Assembly: GCA_016758965.1 (NCBI GenBank)
Contig: JAEPRB010000007.1
Location: forward strand, 310,001-374,000
Length of the DNA: 64,000 nt
DNA from: Circinella minor
Lineage: Eukaryota > Mucoromycota > Mucoromycetes > Mucorales > Lichtheimiaceae
Direction: 5' to 3'
The position numbers were made by a program, and so were the translations under genes. Below, piece after piece: positions 49,318 to 61,901 of this stretch. The first letter of the stretch is position 1; each line of letters opens with the position of its first letter. The notes under the pieces are model-generated. The model saw only the letters and a list, made by a program, of their open reading frames with translations. It was not told where the DNA came from and made no database searches.

Positions 49318-50704
49318 CTACCAATTTAACATATCCAATTCATGAATTAAAAGTTTCAAGAGTTCATGACCCTCACTTGATTCCACATAAAACGCAATTA
49401 TTGCCATCGATGTTTTCTTGTTAAATTCTTCGATCCTGCAAATGATATTTTTCTATTGAATAAAATAAATAAGTACGTAAAAAGAAAATACGATTCGATG
49501 TGAGGGCAATATAGATAGAATGGCGATTGTATTGTTGTTGCTATGATACTACGATACCTTTAAATTTTCTTGTGCGTTAGTTTCCTGTAGCATAATGGAT
49601 AATCCTGACTCAAGCCCTTGAAATGGTGGAATCTGTAATAAAAGTCGAAGTGCATCTGCAGAACATTGTCGGAAATGTACAGCTTTACCTTTGTAGTCTT
49701 CTGATAATATTTTCCTTGAAAGCTAAAAACAACAATACATTGATTAATACTATAATAAATTTCATATTATCCCTTTCTAGTCTTGCAAAATGAAAACTAA
49801 TATAATACTTTACTTGATCCACTAAATATATACCAAATGTATGTTCAATCGGGACAGTACTTTCAGGTACGGGTCCTGGAAAATATAATATTATTTCTGA
49901 ATTGCATTGAACTGGTTGATCGATTTTAATTTGTAACACTTCAGTATGTATACATAATGGAGGAAGTGTTATTGAATCTGGTTTATTTTCTTCTTCTTTT
50001 GATAACGATAATGGTGATGAAGTAGTGGTTGTATCGAAAATAGAAAATATTTGTTGCTGCTTTTTTTGAATATCTGGAATATTAGTTGGTGATAATGATT
50101 CTTGGGTTGTTGACAAGTGTGACCAATGAATACTATCTGATCGGAATGTTATCGAACATTGAACACCTGGCACAGGGATTTTTACGGTATTGGTTATTGT
50201 CACTGTTAATTTTATCCCTTGTTCATTTGGTTCCAGTTGTGTTTCTAATAATACCAAATGAATAGAAGATAATTAGAAAATAAAGGTTGGTATTTTCAGT
50301 TTTGTTTTCACTTTATCACCATTAAGAGAAGAAAATTACGAACCGATTCTGATACTGTTTTTTAATACCTGTTCGAATAAACCAGTAACTGATTGCGCCA
50401 TTTGTAGATTTTGTTCGAAACTCTGTGAATATATTTTTTGAATAATCTTATTCTATCGATGCGTACTAAAAATAAATGAGCTTCTGTTTTTTTTTCACTT
50501 ACAGCAAAAATGGATGAAAAACTTGATTGCATGCCTTCTGCTACATTACCTAATGCTTGTAAAGTAGCATCTTTTCTATTTAAAATAAAAATAAGAGAGA
50601 GTAATTGAGTTATTTAATAGATTCGTATTAAAAATAATAATTGAATAGTAAATGTACCCTTGTACTGATTCTTGTTGATTAGGTTGATCGTTTTTTTCTT
50701 CCAT
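49318..50704 (-). CDS. Unknown protein, about 309 residues, six exons
   Basis: I do not recognise the family. Exons on minus: 50704-50658, 50575-50503, 50422-50344, 50244-49814, 49722-49558 and 49452-49318; the sum is exactly 310 codons, with all phases consistent. The first 60 residues look helical (DATLQALGNVAEGMQ, FEQNLQMAQSVTGLFEQ). The middle is a likely beta-sandwich (GIKLTVTITNTVKIPVPGVQ... EVLQIKIDQPVQCNSEIILYF) with a Ser/Thr-rich loop. The C-terminus is helical (ALRLLLQIPPF, AIIAFYVESSEGHELLKLLI). The last acceptor was chosen because it keeps the long helical tail open. Extra 5' exons are possible: a frame from an ATG at 51095 (to 51038, RVLLSDLELFGRQ) splices in phase to one at 50854 (RYVLHDIQKIYRLDIPKETG), but I could not join these to the rest. 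Exon 3 uses a GTTCGT donor. Confidence 0.65.
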
Positions 50705-50915
50705 ATGTATAATAGTAATAATATTGTGCGCAGGATAAAACGGGTCAAACAAAAATAATAACAATCAACTCCGGTTTCTTTCGGAATGTCCAACCGATAG
50801 ATTTTTTGGATGTCATGCAGTACATACCGCATATATATATATATATATACAAAACTATATAAGAAACAAATAACAGAGATTGTTATAATAGCAATAACAA
50901 GTATTGTCGTATTGA

Positions 50916-50949
<34 letters not shown>

Positions 50950-51852
50950 TACAAGATATTACAAGTAAAAATAAATAAAAAAGGTTTTTCATTGATTTAC
51001 ATGTAAAAGATAAAAGCAACAGATGAAGTAATATTACCAATATGGGATTGACGACCGAAAAGTTCCAGATCCGAGAGAAGAACTCTTATTATCATTTAAA
51101 GAATTAAGAGTTATTTTCGTATTAAAAAGTATGAACATATAAAAAAAATCATTCAGGGGGTCGATCACTTTTTTTCTAGCAAACTTTAAAAATTATAGGG
51201 CATATCCAAATTAGGTCAACCCTGAGTATTTTTAACAAATAGAACAAATAAGAAAAAAAAAGAAGGTTTTGTGTATTGGCTGGATTATTTCCAGCTTTTT
51301 TTTTTAAAAAAAAAACCCGCCATTTTTTTTATATACCTAAATACGGTACACAAAATCATAAGAAAAGTACCCGTGAAGGTAGAACATTGTTGGTCATTAG
51401 AGAGCATATAGTGATTCTTTTTTTAATGCGTGTATAAAAAAAATAAGAAGAAAAGATAAGATTGGATGATAATTCATAATTTGAGTCGCGCGCTATCATT
51501 ATAATGTATACATATATATATGTGTGTATGTGTATGTGTATGTGTGAGAAAGTATGCTATACTTTTTTTTTTCTACAGATATTATAAAAAAAATAACATG
51601 AAATAATTTGTTTAGGGACAAGTTAAAAAAAATAAGATCAACGTTACAAAAACGGAAGTAAAGGAGGGAAGAAGGAAAGGAAGGAAAGGTTATTGCTAAA
51701 AAAAAACGTTATAGAAAAAAATAGAAAAAAATAGAAGAAAATGTTTAAATGGCATGGCCTGCGTGTTTGTTTGTTTTTGGATGTTTTTGTGTAATAATAA
51801 TAGAAAAGCTTGATTTTTTTTTTTTTCGGGTGTCCATTTTGTCCTTTAAATT
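50705..51852. other. Intergenic, 1.1 kb
   Basis: Upstream of the unknown six-exon gene; holds a TA run (50831-50848) and a (TTA)n run (50918-50949). Coding-like pieces at 51095-51038 and from 50854 on minus may be extra exons of that gene. An A/T homopolymer pair forms a foldback at about 51297-51318. Confidence 0.45.
50918..50949. repeat. (TTA)n microsatellite
   Basis: About ten tandem TTA units. Confidence 0.9.
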
Positions 51853-52623
51853 TCAAGGCGGAGTTAAACCTGTTCCTGAAGGCGGAAAACAATAACCTGT
51901 AGTTGATGCTGCATGAACATTCGAAACTCGTTGTTGAAGTTGCTGTAATTCTTGTAACTGCTGCTGTTCAATATTACACTGAGCCATTTCGCGGCTCAGA
52001 CGATTTATGTTGCGATAAAGCCGTCTAACCTGCGTCATAAGATCATCGTAAGCAATACTAAGCTCTCGATCGATATCTTCTAATCTTTCTTCAGGGGATA
52101 AGTGAACTAAAGGTCGGACAGGAAATGCTGTCTGTAGCGAGCGGTATACAATATCTACTGAAATCCATTCGTCGTAGATTGTGTCCAACTTGTCTTGAAA
52201 TGTATTCAGCTTTTTTTTACTCTCTTCTTCCTCATCATTATCATCATCATCTTGACTATTACCTTGTTGACCAGCAGTAAAATAATTATTATGACCGTAA
52301 ATGGATGATGATGAAGAAGTAGAAGTTGACATAACTTGTTGATGTAAAGGTGGATACAATGTAGACGAGAATGGTGCCATAGTAACAGTCGAGGAACAAG
52401 AGGATTGTCGTCGCATATTTCCTACTCTATCTTCAGGTACCAACGTGGTTATCATGTTGTAATACTTTTGAGAATGATCTGGATCATTGATGTATAAGTC
52501 TTCTTGATCGGATGTTTGTAAGGGCGATTGAGACATGTAAAACGGGTCGGCAATGGTAATGCGCGAATCGATTAATACAGGTAATGAGTAGTAATTCAAA
52601 ATGGGATTAGGTGGAATGTACAT
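51853..52623 (-). CDS. Hypothetical protein with C-terminal coiled coil, 256 residues
   Basis: Not recognised. Single exon from ATG at 52623. Residues 1-125 are Ser/Tyr/Pro/Gln-rich and probably disordered. An acidic run DDDDNDEEEE lies near 125-137. Residues about 140-235 are helical: LDTIYDEWISVDIVYRSLQ, LEDIDRELSIAYDDLMTQVRRLYRNINRLSREM and a Gln/Leu coiled coil (EQQQLQELQQLQQRV). The VDIVYRSLQ...FPVRPLVHLSPEER stretch looks conserved-like. The length, ATG context and biased but plausible composition argue for a real gene; an alternative is a 5' or 3' missing exon. Confidence 0.6.
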   Translation of the reverse strand: MYIPPNPILNYYSLPVLIDSRITIADPFYMSQSPLQTSDQEDLYINDPDHSQKYYNMITTLVPEDRVGNMRRQSSCSSTVTMAPFSSTLYPPLHQQVMSTSTSSSSSIYGHNNYFTAGQQGNSQDDDDNDEEEESKKKLNTFQDKLDTIYDEWISVDIVYRSLQTAFPVRPLVHLSPEERLEDIDRELSIAYDDLMTQVRRLYRNINRLSREMAQCNIEQQQLQELQQLQQRVSNVHAASTTGYCFPPSGTGLTPP

Positions 52624-55600
52624 GAAGATAATAGAGAGCAGGAGAAAATGACACTAAATCTCCTTTACAATGGGTGTAAAATCGGGGGACCAATGTCGTT
52701 GACTTTAAAATGGAGTAGAAAATCGTAATAAGTAATAATAGCACAGAATAGGTAGAAAAAATAAATAAATAAAGGATCAGATATATAAAGCAAAAGATGA
52801 ATATTTGATAAAGAAGAATTGGGGGGTTTGGAATAATATTCAATAAGTGATATTGATCTAATATGTTTTCTTATTGATCCAAAATGTAGAATATTTTTAT
52901 AACAAAATGAATTACGTGTAATTGAATTATATAAAATAAAGTCGTAATAATGCAATTACAAGCAAGGAAAATAATATAAAGAGAACGAGAACTGGAGTGG
53001 GATGGAAGGAGATAAAAAAGAATATAAAACGGAATGTAAAGCGAAAAGAAAAAGCGAATAAAGCATTTTGAACGGCCCTTTTTAAAGGCCAATGCAAGCA
53101 TCTCAATATATCGCTTTCATATATTTCCTCCCCCAACTTTTTTTCTCGTACCGAACAAATATTGTCTACTTTAGGTTTTAACTCTGTACCCCAGCTTCTG
53201 GAAAAGAAAGGGTGTCTTGGCCGTCTACACGGATGATCGACAAGTTACACAAAGGCATGAATGAGTTTTTTATTTTATTTTTCTGTTAGCCCGCCACTAC
53301 GATTTTCATGTCAGCTCAATCATTATGCTGATGAGCTTATTTACAGAGAATTTTTTTTTCCTTTTTTTTGCATAATATGTACAATTGTTTAAAGGATAAA
53401 CTATTAAAAAAGTATGTTTTTTTTCGCTTAAGAAATACAATGCTCATTTTTCATGAAGCATTAAACAAAGATATAATAAGATAGGTTTCCTTTATTATTA
53501 CTAGTACATAAAATTGATGGCTATAAAAGTTTCAATATAAACAACGGCAACAACAACAAAAAATTATCATCAACCATAATACCCTTCTTTTTCTTTAATA
53601 TCGCCTGGTATATACACATAATAATGTATACTAATATGCGCATAAAAAATATGAGTGGATGATCACTCTTCAGGGGGAGACTTTTTTTCTTGTCATACCT
53701 GATAAAAACGGACAAGTCTACCCTCCCCCCGGCTTTTGAAAACAACAAACACAGCTAATCCTAGTTGCCTAATTGAGTCAACAGGCCGTTACTTGCATTC
53801 TTCCTATGAAGAATGCTTAGATAATTGAATTTCATATATTTTATACTAATAACCCTAAATTTCTTTTTTCACTTTCCTAGACCGCGTTAGCATGACCTAA
53901 ATTATATTGCCACGCGGTTTTGTAAATAAATCGATCAACCGATTTCCTGTGTTCTAGAACAGAAGAAGAAATTCTTATTTTATAGAATATATTTATTTGT
54001 TCTTTTTTCGATGGAATAGTAGGATTCTAAATAACGAATATTTCATATACAAAAGAGGAATATTTTCTTAATATATTCTTTATCTTTGGATATTACTTAA
54101 ACCCCTTGCAAAAGATAATTAAGGATAACGATAGAACACATCTAAGAGTAAAATATCAGCCCTGGGGGAACAGGAAAAAAAAAGAAAATGTAATAATAGT
54201 ATGAAGAGAGCAGCATATTAGCATCCAAGTGGGGTAAAGAAAAAAAATAACGGCGGCCTGGAAAACAATATTGGTAAACTATCAGGAGAAAAGAGGAAGG
54301 GAGGTAAATTTTATTATTGTTACTCTGGTAAATGGTGTCTATTTAAGGGGGTTGCTTTTAAGTAACCCGTGCGTGCGTGCGTGCGTACTTGTTTACTTGC
54401 ATTGACAAACTTGTAAAAAATAAAATAGTATTAAACCCATATTTGTTTTTTCTCCACCAAAATTTAAATATGGTAACTCTGGTTTTTTACATTTTGGGAA
54501 TGTCGTCCGTAAAGAACTGTATTAAATTCAGGGCCTGAAGTGGCACATTTATTGCCTTAATAGTCCACATGTATTATAACTAAATCATTGTACAATATGT
54601 ATCACCTTTAAAAAACACAGAGATCGTCATTATAATTAATGGGTTATCCTTGAATCTCCGAACAACGATTTGCATCGCATTGCTGTTCAATAATATTATT
54701 CAAGTAGTGTTTCTTTAACTTTTTGTATTATAATATTTAGGCTGTTTTGATCACAGAAAATAATCTATTCAATATACGTAATTGATACCTTGATAGTATT
54801 ATCATTAATTTTTGTAAGGTCATTTTATCAATTTATAATAGTAACATATATATTCTATATACGTTCGTTATGACCAAATCTACCCCACAAATCAGGTACT
54901 ATTCTTTATTATTATTATTATATATTTATTGGCAGTAAGTAAAGAATAATTTTTCAATAAGAAAAAAAAGGTGGTATAAAATGAGTATCTGAACAATAAA
55001 ATACAAAATTTATATAATATTATTGTTTCATTTCTGACAACCTCTGACCTCGTCATCATCAGCCATAGTTTCGTGATGATGCATTTTCTGCTTATCTTCT
55101 TTTATATATTCATGTTTTAAACTATTGTATTAAACGAAAACAACACAATCATAAAACAAAATAATGAAAACCTGATTTGTTCTCCTCCGAAGTCAAAAGT
55201 ATGTTCTATTCTAAAAAGTTTAGACCGATTTTCCTTGTGTAAGCAAAAAAAAAAAGTTTAAATCTTTCACAGACCAAAAAAATTATGATAATAATAACAA
55301 TACGGAGTCGCTTTTTGATTCCTATTCCTCCCCTACCCATATTTTTTTCATGTTGGGACAGGGAGAAGGAAAAATTTATACACGCCTGTATAACTACATA
55401 CATTCCCCATATTCTTTTTTGCTAACTTAAATAACAATATTCGGGGATGATTTCAAATATATAATAGTACTAAATACACATTTACATTATGATATATGAA
55501 AAATATCTCACTCGAATATTTTTTGGCAATAATAATTTAGAGCTATTTAAGCTTGTTCTTGGCTTATTTTCTGTGTAACTTAAAGATGACGCTTCTAACA

Positions 55601-56447
55601 ATGCTGGATAACGTATCACGAAAAGTCACTACCACGAGTCAAACTTTTTACATCGCGTTTTACTAGATAAGGAATAATGATATCTTCAGTTCTTCTGTTT
55701 TAGCGCAATTACTATCTCCTACGTAGTAAAAAAAACTAAAGCTACTTTATAATGTCTTAATTTCACTTGTGTTGTTTACGAAGTTTATAGTTTTAGATCA
55801 CGTTGTCAACAATAAAGTTCTTCCGGGATTGGAAGCCCAGTATTTATCACTTCAATAAGTCCATACATAGTTTAATTTGTTATATCTTTAATAATAATAT
55901 ACTGGTAGATTTGTATGTACGTACGTGACCTATTTTGTTATGCACGGTGCTTCATAACGGAGAAGAGGAGACTAGTGGAGAGACCAAAAGATGCGAATGG
56001 ATTATATATACTATTATTATCAGTGACAATAAATGATGGCAATGCTAGAAATTTTGATGCTGAAATTATTATTTAATATAATGAGTTACATATAGAGAAA
56101 TGTATATCCATGCGATCTTTTCTTGAAAAGTATAGATTTCCGAATCAACAGGCTCTAATATTTATGTATTTTTCTGTTGTGTAACCACACCGATAGACTT
56201 TATATAGTATACAAAGAAAAAGATGATAAATAAAATTGGTTGAACCTTTAGCCAATAAATATTAAAATGCAATAAAGTAACTATGATAAAAAATGAAAGC
56301 GCAGAAGGAACAAAGAAAAATAATGGTATCTGCAGTCTTACATATCAAGCCTGTCGGCATAATTCATCCTCCTTAAAAAAACCCCGCAGCGTGTTGCCAC
56401 CCTACTTTTCTTTTTTCCTTCTACACAATGCAAACGTTTGCACTGGA
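52624..56447. other. Gene-poor AT-rich stretch, 3.8 kb
   Basis: No intact gene recognised. Short minus-strand frames at 52607-53136 overlap in several frames and lack conserved features. It contains a GTGC/CGTG microsatellite at 54368-54387. The last few hundred bases are the promoter of the PAS kinase. Confidence 0.5.
54368..54387. repeat. (CGTG)n microsatellite
   Basis: Five tandem CGTG-type units, a GC-rich repeat in an AT-rich stretch. Confidence 0.85.
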
Positions 56448-59400
56448 ATGAACCGAACTACTTCATCAGGTAAAAATTACTAAACCCATTTCTACTCTTT
56501 TCTCCCTTTCCTTTTTCAAATAAAAATGCGGTTTTTTTTCGTGGTTAAAATTAAAGACTTCTTTTTAATAAAGCTCCTTTTGTAAGCGGGACATCAGACT
56601 ATAATAATGGCGTAAATGATAAAAATACGGAACAATATAGTAATTTATGTGCTCAAGATGGAGATTTTGAAAAGTAAATTATAATGAGGGAAAAAAAACA
56701 CCCGAAAGAAAGAAAAAAAGCAAGAAGCAAAAAACAACTGATAAAAGAATTTTATCTAGTGCTGCTACGACAACAACGGACGATGAAGAAGAAGACGAAG
56801 ATATGGAGGATTATTACTCTCAACGAAATTTAGCGCGACTACGACAAAATAGTGAAGACAATTCAAGACAGTTATCATCAGGACTTGAAAATGATACTAT
56901 TGCCAGATTCTCCAAAGAATCACTTTATAGCTATAGTTTCAACCCGGCCTTTCTTCGTTCTCATGGTAACTATAATACGAACAAGACAGCGATAAATAAA
57001 ACAAGTCGAAAACATATGATACAACGTGGTGTGGATTTTGTTAAAAAAATTCGATATAAATTGGATGATCGTGTCACTCGGCGGTTTTCTCATCCTGACA
57101 TCGGTTCTATGACTTATGATTGGCAAACAAACTACTGGAGTGCTCAGAATACACCAAGAACCAGTATTGATTATGATAGTATTAGTCAACCTTTTTTCCG
57201 AGATGGGCTATTACAACAGGGAGATTCTGTAATTCAGCAACAGCTTTCGTATGATATATTAAACATAGGTAGTAGTGGTGGAAATAATAGCAATGTATTA
57301 TCACCAACAACAAACAGTAATTTTAGTAGTGGCGGAAGACGTCAAACACTTCCACGGAGCTCTACAGATCAAGGTGGAACTTCCTTACCGCCAATATATG
57401 AATACACACGTGGCTCTATATCACCGAACCCGCGTTCTTCAGTAGCAGCAAATAATAGTAGTGATGACGCGACAACAACAGCAGCAGAAACATATTATAA
57501 AAGAGCACTTCATGCACCCACACGATTTCTGCCACAAAATCAAGCGATTTTTACAACCAGTGTGAATGGAACGATACTGTTATTCAATGATATTGCCAGT
57601 TTATGTTTTGGTATCAACAAGTCATATATTGGAAAAACTATACTACCCATATTGCAGCAGCCTTTTCGAAAACAAGTTGAAACACTTTTATCCCATCGAA
57701 AGGACACAATGATGCATAACAAGAATTCTGTTTTAGTATGTGGCAACGTGGTTAGTAAACAAATAAATATATTAGTAATTTTATGGCCCTTTTTCAAAAA
57801 AAAAAAAAAGACACCGCTTTTTTTCCTTTTAACTTTTATATATACAAAATAACGCGTTTTTTTTGTTGGGGGGGGGGTTTAAAATTGATATCAGGTTCCT
57901 ATTGTCAAAATCAATGGTGAAATGTCAACTTCTTCACTCTGGCTTAAAGAAAAAGAACGCGATGGTGGTCAAGTTGTATATATTTGGATATTTGAGGAAA
58001 TTTGTGAAAGTACATTATTTGCACACCTAGACTCCAAGGTAGGATCTACTTTTTTTCAATTGACAACATAATGATAATTTCTGCTGAAATTTTACTAAGT
58101 CGTGGATTGGGTTGTTATTTATGTCAGGGAGTTATAAAAGATATCATTGGCAAAATGCAAGAATTATTTGGATATGAAAATGATCAAGCTATTGGAAAAC
58201 CAGTTGATGTAATGATACCTCAATTACGACAAAACAAATCGACAGAAATCAATTTTATCTCTATTGAACAATTGAAATTCTTCGGTGCACAAGATAAATC
58301 CGGTGCTTTTTTTCCAGTCATGACAACGCTGCACCAAGAACAAGATAACTATTTATCACTGAAAATTACATCCTTACCTGCCGTTGCAGGACTATTGACT
58401 ATTCATCATGACGGTATCATTCAAAGCATTAGCCCTGTTCCAGCAAAATATTTATTTGGATATCAAAATATTGAGATGATTGTCGAAAAGATGAACATTG
58501 ATCAACTTTTACCACAATTTCATGATATATTAAATGGGTTACGTAAGGATGGACTTTGGAAAAATAACGGAACAAGTGTAGTTGGTAACCAGGCATGTAG
58601 AAAAGCATTACTTGATTCAGCAATAACAGTAGGAGGGTTATTATCACAAGATACAGAACGAAGATTGTCTGTCAGCTCACAAAGTAATAACACGTTACCC
58701 ACTATATACGCCGTACATCGCGACGGGAGTCATTTTAATGTCCAACTTCAATTGCGGTCTATTGAAAGTGCTGAGGAGAATCTTATTAGCATCTGGGTTA
58801 GCTTTGATCGGCTCCACTCAGAAAGCATTCGACGTGGTAATAGCAATAATAAACGTAAAGCAAGCGTCGCGCAATTATCTTCAACGCCACTTGGTGCAAC
58901 TAATAGCAACAATGGCGACAACGATCGAGAGAATACGGCAATCAAGTCAAAAATGACTCCTGTACCACCTCCATCAAGTGATCACGGAAATCAAGATAGT
59001 TGTCGATCAGTATCACAATCACTGAGGAGAATCTTCTTACCAAGAAATAATAGTCGGAAAGGGTTGGAGCCATTAGAAGAGGAAGAAATAATGCGATCGG
59101 CGCCGGATCCTATATCGACCCCTATTGAAGAAGATAAAGCTATTATCCTGGAGCAAGAAGAACAACAGAAACATCAGTGGCCACCTCCTCTTCCAACGGA
59201 TGGAGACAAACATCCACTTGATAACTATGTAATTGAAAGTAGTCTAGGCGAAGGCTCTTATGGAACTGCAATGCTTGCGTATTGTAAAAATGATGAAACA
59301 AAGGTATGTTCTATTGGATATTCTCGAAAAAATTGTGTATATTATTCCGATTTTAAAATACCAATCTAATATGTTTAATTTTTCTTATAGAAAAAGGTGG

Positions 59401-60400
59401 TTATTAAATCCATAACAAAGTCTCGTATCATTGTCGATTCATGGATGCGGTAACTATAATATCAATAACTATAAATCAAAAAAGATGAACTCAAAAATTT
59501 ACCAATGCGTTCTTTTTTTTTTTTTGCTATAATTCACATATTAGTGATCGACGTTTTGGTGATATGGTACCTGCAGAAATTCATATTTTGCGAACTTTGA
59601 AAGCAAATCAGCATCCCAATTGTTGTCATCTTTGTAAGTACTTTTTTTTTTATTTCTCTGTATGTAAAAAAAAGTGCTGTGTGTGTGAAAAAATATTGCT
59701 TTTAAATTTATAATTCTAACATTTGTCAGTAACACACATGGAGGACCAAGAATATTATTACGTTGTGATGGAACTCCATGGCGATGGCATGGATTTATTT
59801 GACTTTATCGAATTGAACGAAACAATCAGTGAACAAGAAGCACGTACTATTTTTCGACAAGTTGCAGAGGGTGTTCGCCATCTCCATCATAACAAGATTG
59901 TACATCGAGATATTAAGGATGAAAATATCATTCTTGATGAATCAGGAACAGCTGTTTTGATTGATTTTGGAAGCGCTGCTTATTATCGAGAAAACAAAAA
60001 ATTTGAAACATTTTGCGGGACAATGGATTACTGGGCACCTGAATTATTACAAGGGATTAGTTATTCAGGTCCTCCTCAAGATATATGGAGCTTGGGTATT
60101 TTGTTGTATACATTGATTTTTCGAGAGACACCATTCAATGAGATTGATGATATTTTGGGTGATGAATTACGGATACGTGAGCCACCTTATCCCGGTAAAA
60201 TATCATATTTACAAAATATACCTATATGTAGCAAGAAGTGTCTAGAGTGCTCACAATTATTATTTATTACCGGCTTTTTTTACATGCAATTAGGACCGAC
60301 GAATTTATTGCACAAAATGCTTAGTCGAGATGTGTATTCAAGACCAACCATAGATGAAGTACTAAGGGATCCTTGGATTTCGCCTTCTTCGTCACCATGA
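56448..60400 (+). CDS. PAS-domain serine/threonine kinase (PASK / Psk1-Psk2 type)
   Basis: PAS kinases link nutrient state to carbohydrate metabolism and translation. Exons 56448-56469, 56574-56673, 56721-57750, 57895-58038, 58128-59303, 59391-59449, 59545-59633, 59730-60194 and 60294-60400 give about 1063 residues in frame. The N-terminal third is disordered. PAS-like regions start near residue 345 (FTTSVNGTILLFNDIASLCFG) and continue through IIGKMQELFGYENDQAIGKPVDVMIP; a further PAS-like repeat begins LLTIHHDGIIQSISP. The kinase domain covers about 800-1055: glycine loop LGEGSYG, VVIKS lysine, catalytic loop HRDIKDENI, DFGSA, GTMDYWAPE, DIWSLGILLYTLIF and a final RPTIDEVLRDPW. All key catalytic residues are present. 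The first two exons and the 56674-56720 intron are less sure; an upstream in-frame ATG at 56283 exists. Confidence 0.88.
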
Positions 60401-60814
60401 CAGTAATTTTCTATCTATTTCTATCTATGATTAATAGATGTTCTATTTGTGTTTCTTTTTTTTTAGATATGCATACAACCATATAATCACACTTACATAT
60501 TTCAATTTTAATATACACTACGTACATATTATTTATTCTTATAGTAGTAATTTTTGTTAAACAGATTCATATTTATTTGACAGTTTTATGCTACAATATA
60601 TATCCATAAACACTGCTATCTGCATATATCGATGTTTTGAAAACGTATAAATAAATTATGCTTATATATATTATTTACGTAATTTACATAATTATAGTTA
60701 ACAAAGAACAAAATGAAAGAAACAAAAAATGATTTGTATAAAGCTCTATTATAGAGAGAAAGAGAGAGAAAAGACAAAAAATATTTTGATATAATAATGG
60801 TGTATGTGTATTTT
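60401..60814. other. Intergenic between convergent genes
   Basis: AT-rich 3' flanks of the PAS kinase and the phosphatase genes. No gene seen. Confidence 0.5.
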
Positions 60815-61704
60815 TTAGACAGACGGGGGAGGGTCCAAAGGTCCACCGGTTTGATCACAAAGATGATTTGTAGAATTTAGTATCTCAATAATACCATTAT
60901 GACCATTTTGTTGCTTAGGAACATTTACACGAGTTACAGCTGTATTTCCATGGTTTCCACGTGTTCCGTAATTTGATGGATCTACTTTGAAATGTGCCTC
61001 TTCGACCCAATATTTCGTAAGCATTTTTAATGGCCCACCGTGTGTTACTATCACTATCTGATTTATACCATCTCCTTCACTCTCAACATCTTTCAAAATA
61101 TCATGATAAGCTCTAATAATTCGTTCTTCAAACACTTCAGCAGTTTCACCACCATGTTCCTTGACAAAATCATCCATGGATTTACGAAGACGAGTGCTTT
61201 CCGTCATGAGATAAGAGATTGGTTTTCCGGAAAGTGAGCCGAATCCACGCTCTCGGATATCGTCTCGATATTTTATTTGGATCGTGGGATGATGATCAAC
61301 GATGCTCTGAGCAGTCTGTGATATTTAAATTATTAATATCGTTTTTTCAGCTAGTAACGTTTTAGCCTACTACTGTAATAGTCTACATATATACTTCTAA
61401 TCGCATACTATCATATTAAGAATACCTTACCTGTTTACAACGAGTAAGATCACTGCAATATACTATGTCAAATTTTTCGCTAGATAAACGCTGGCCCACT
61501 AAAGTAGCTTGTTCAAGGCCTCTCTTGTTTAACAACGTATCTATGTTCCAGACAGGGAGGGAAAGAGGAAAAAAACACATGAATTCCACAGATTACAAAA
61601 CATGCAAGAAGCAAGGTATTATATCTACCTTTTTGACCTTGAAGCCAACGTTCATTGTTGGCATCGGTATTTCCATGACGAACGAGAGTTATTAATAATG
61701 ACAT
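60815..61704 (-). CDS. Histidine-phosphatase (phosphoglycerate mutase-like) protein
   Basis: Histidine phosphatase superfamily, which includes phosphoglycerate mutase and fructose-2,6-bisphosphatase/TIGAR-like phosphatases. Exons on minus 61704-61629, 61540-61431 and 61315-60815; 228 residues. The catalytic RHG motif is at the N-terminus (LITLVRHGNTDAN), followed by RWLQGQKDTLLNKRGLEQA, YCSDLTRCKQTAQ with the phosphate-binding Arg, and RERGFGSLSGKP. The second catalytic His is in IVIVTHGGPLK. The wording fits small phosphatases rather than glycolytic mutase. Substrate unknown. The start is the first ATG; the in-frame upstream codon at 61713 is GTG and not likely used. It is divergent from the TMEM97 gene. 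Confidence 0.88.
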
Positions 61705-61901
61705 TTCGCCCACAACCTTTGCGTTATTAAAGTGGAGTTTAGGGTGTGCTGGAAACTCAATTATTTCACAGAACTGTTGTGCCTAACGGAACGTGTGCCC
61801 GGCTTATTCTTTTTCATATAACTGACTTTATTGCTGTTTTGTATTTTTTTTTTATCTCTCATTCACATACTCTTCTCATTTATACTTGCCCATTAATTGA
61901 A
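61705..61901. promoter_or_regulatory. Divergent promoter, 197 bases
   Basis: Separates the start codons of the histidine phosphatase (minus) and the TMEM97/EXPERA gene (plus). T/C-rich near the plus-strand gene. No specific site recognised. Confidence 0.5.

Noticed and set aside
49421..49435. Alternative acceptor ending the unknown gene early (DRRI then stop)
   Set aside because: The acceptor at 49453 keeps a long helical tail open and the total codon count exact.
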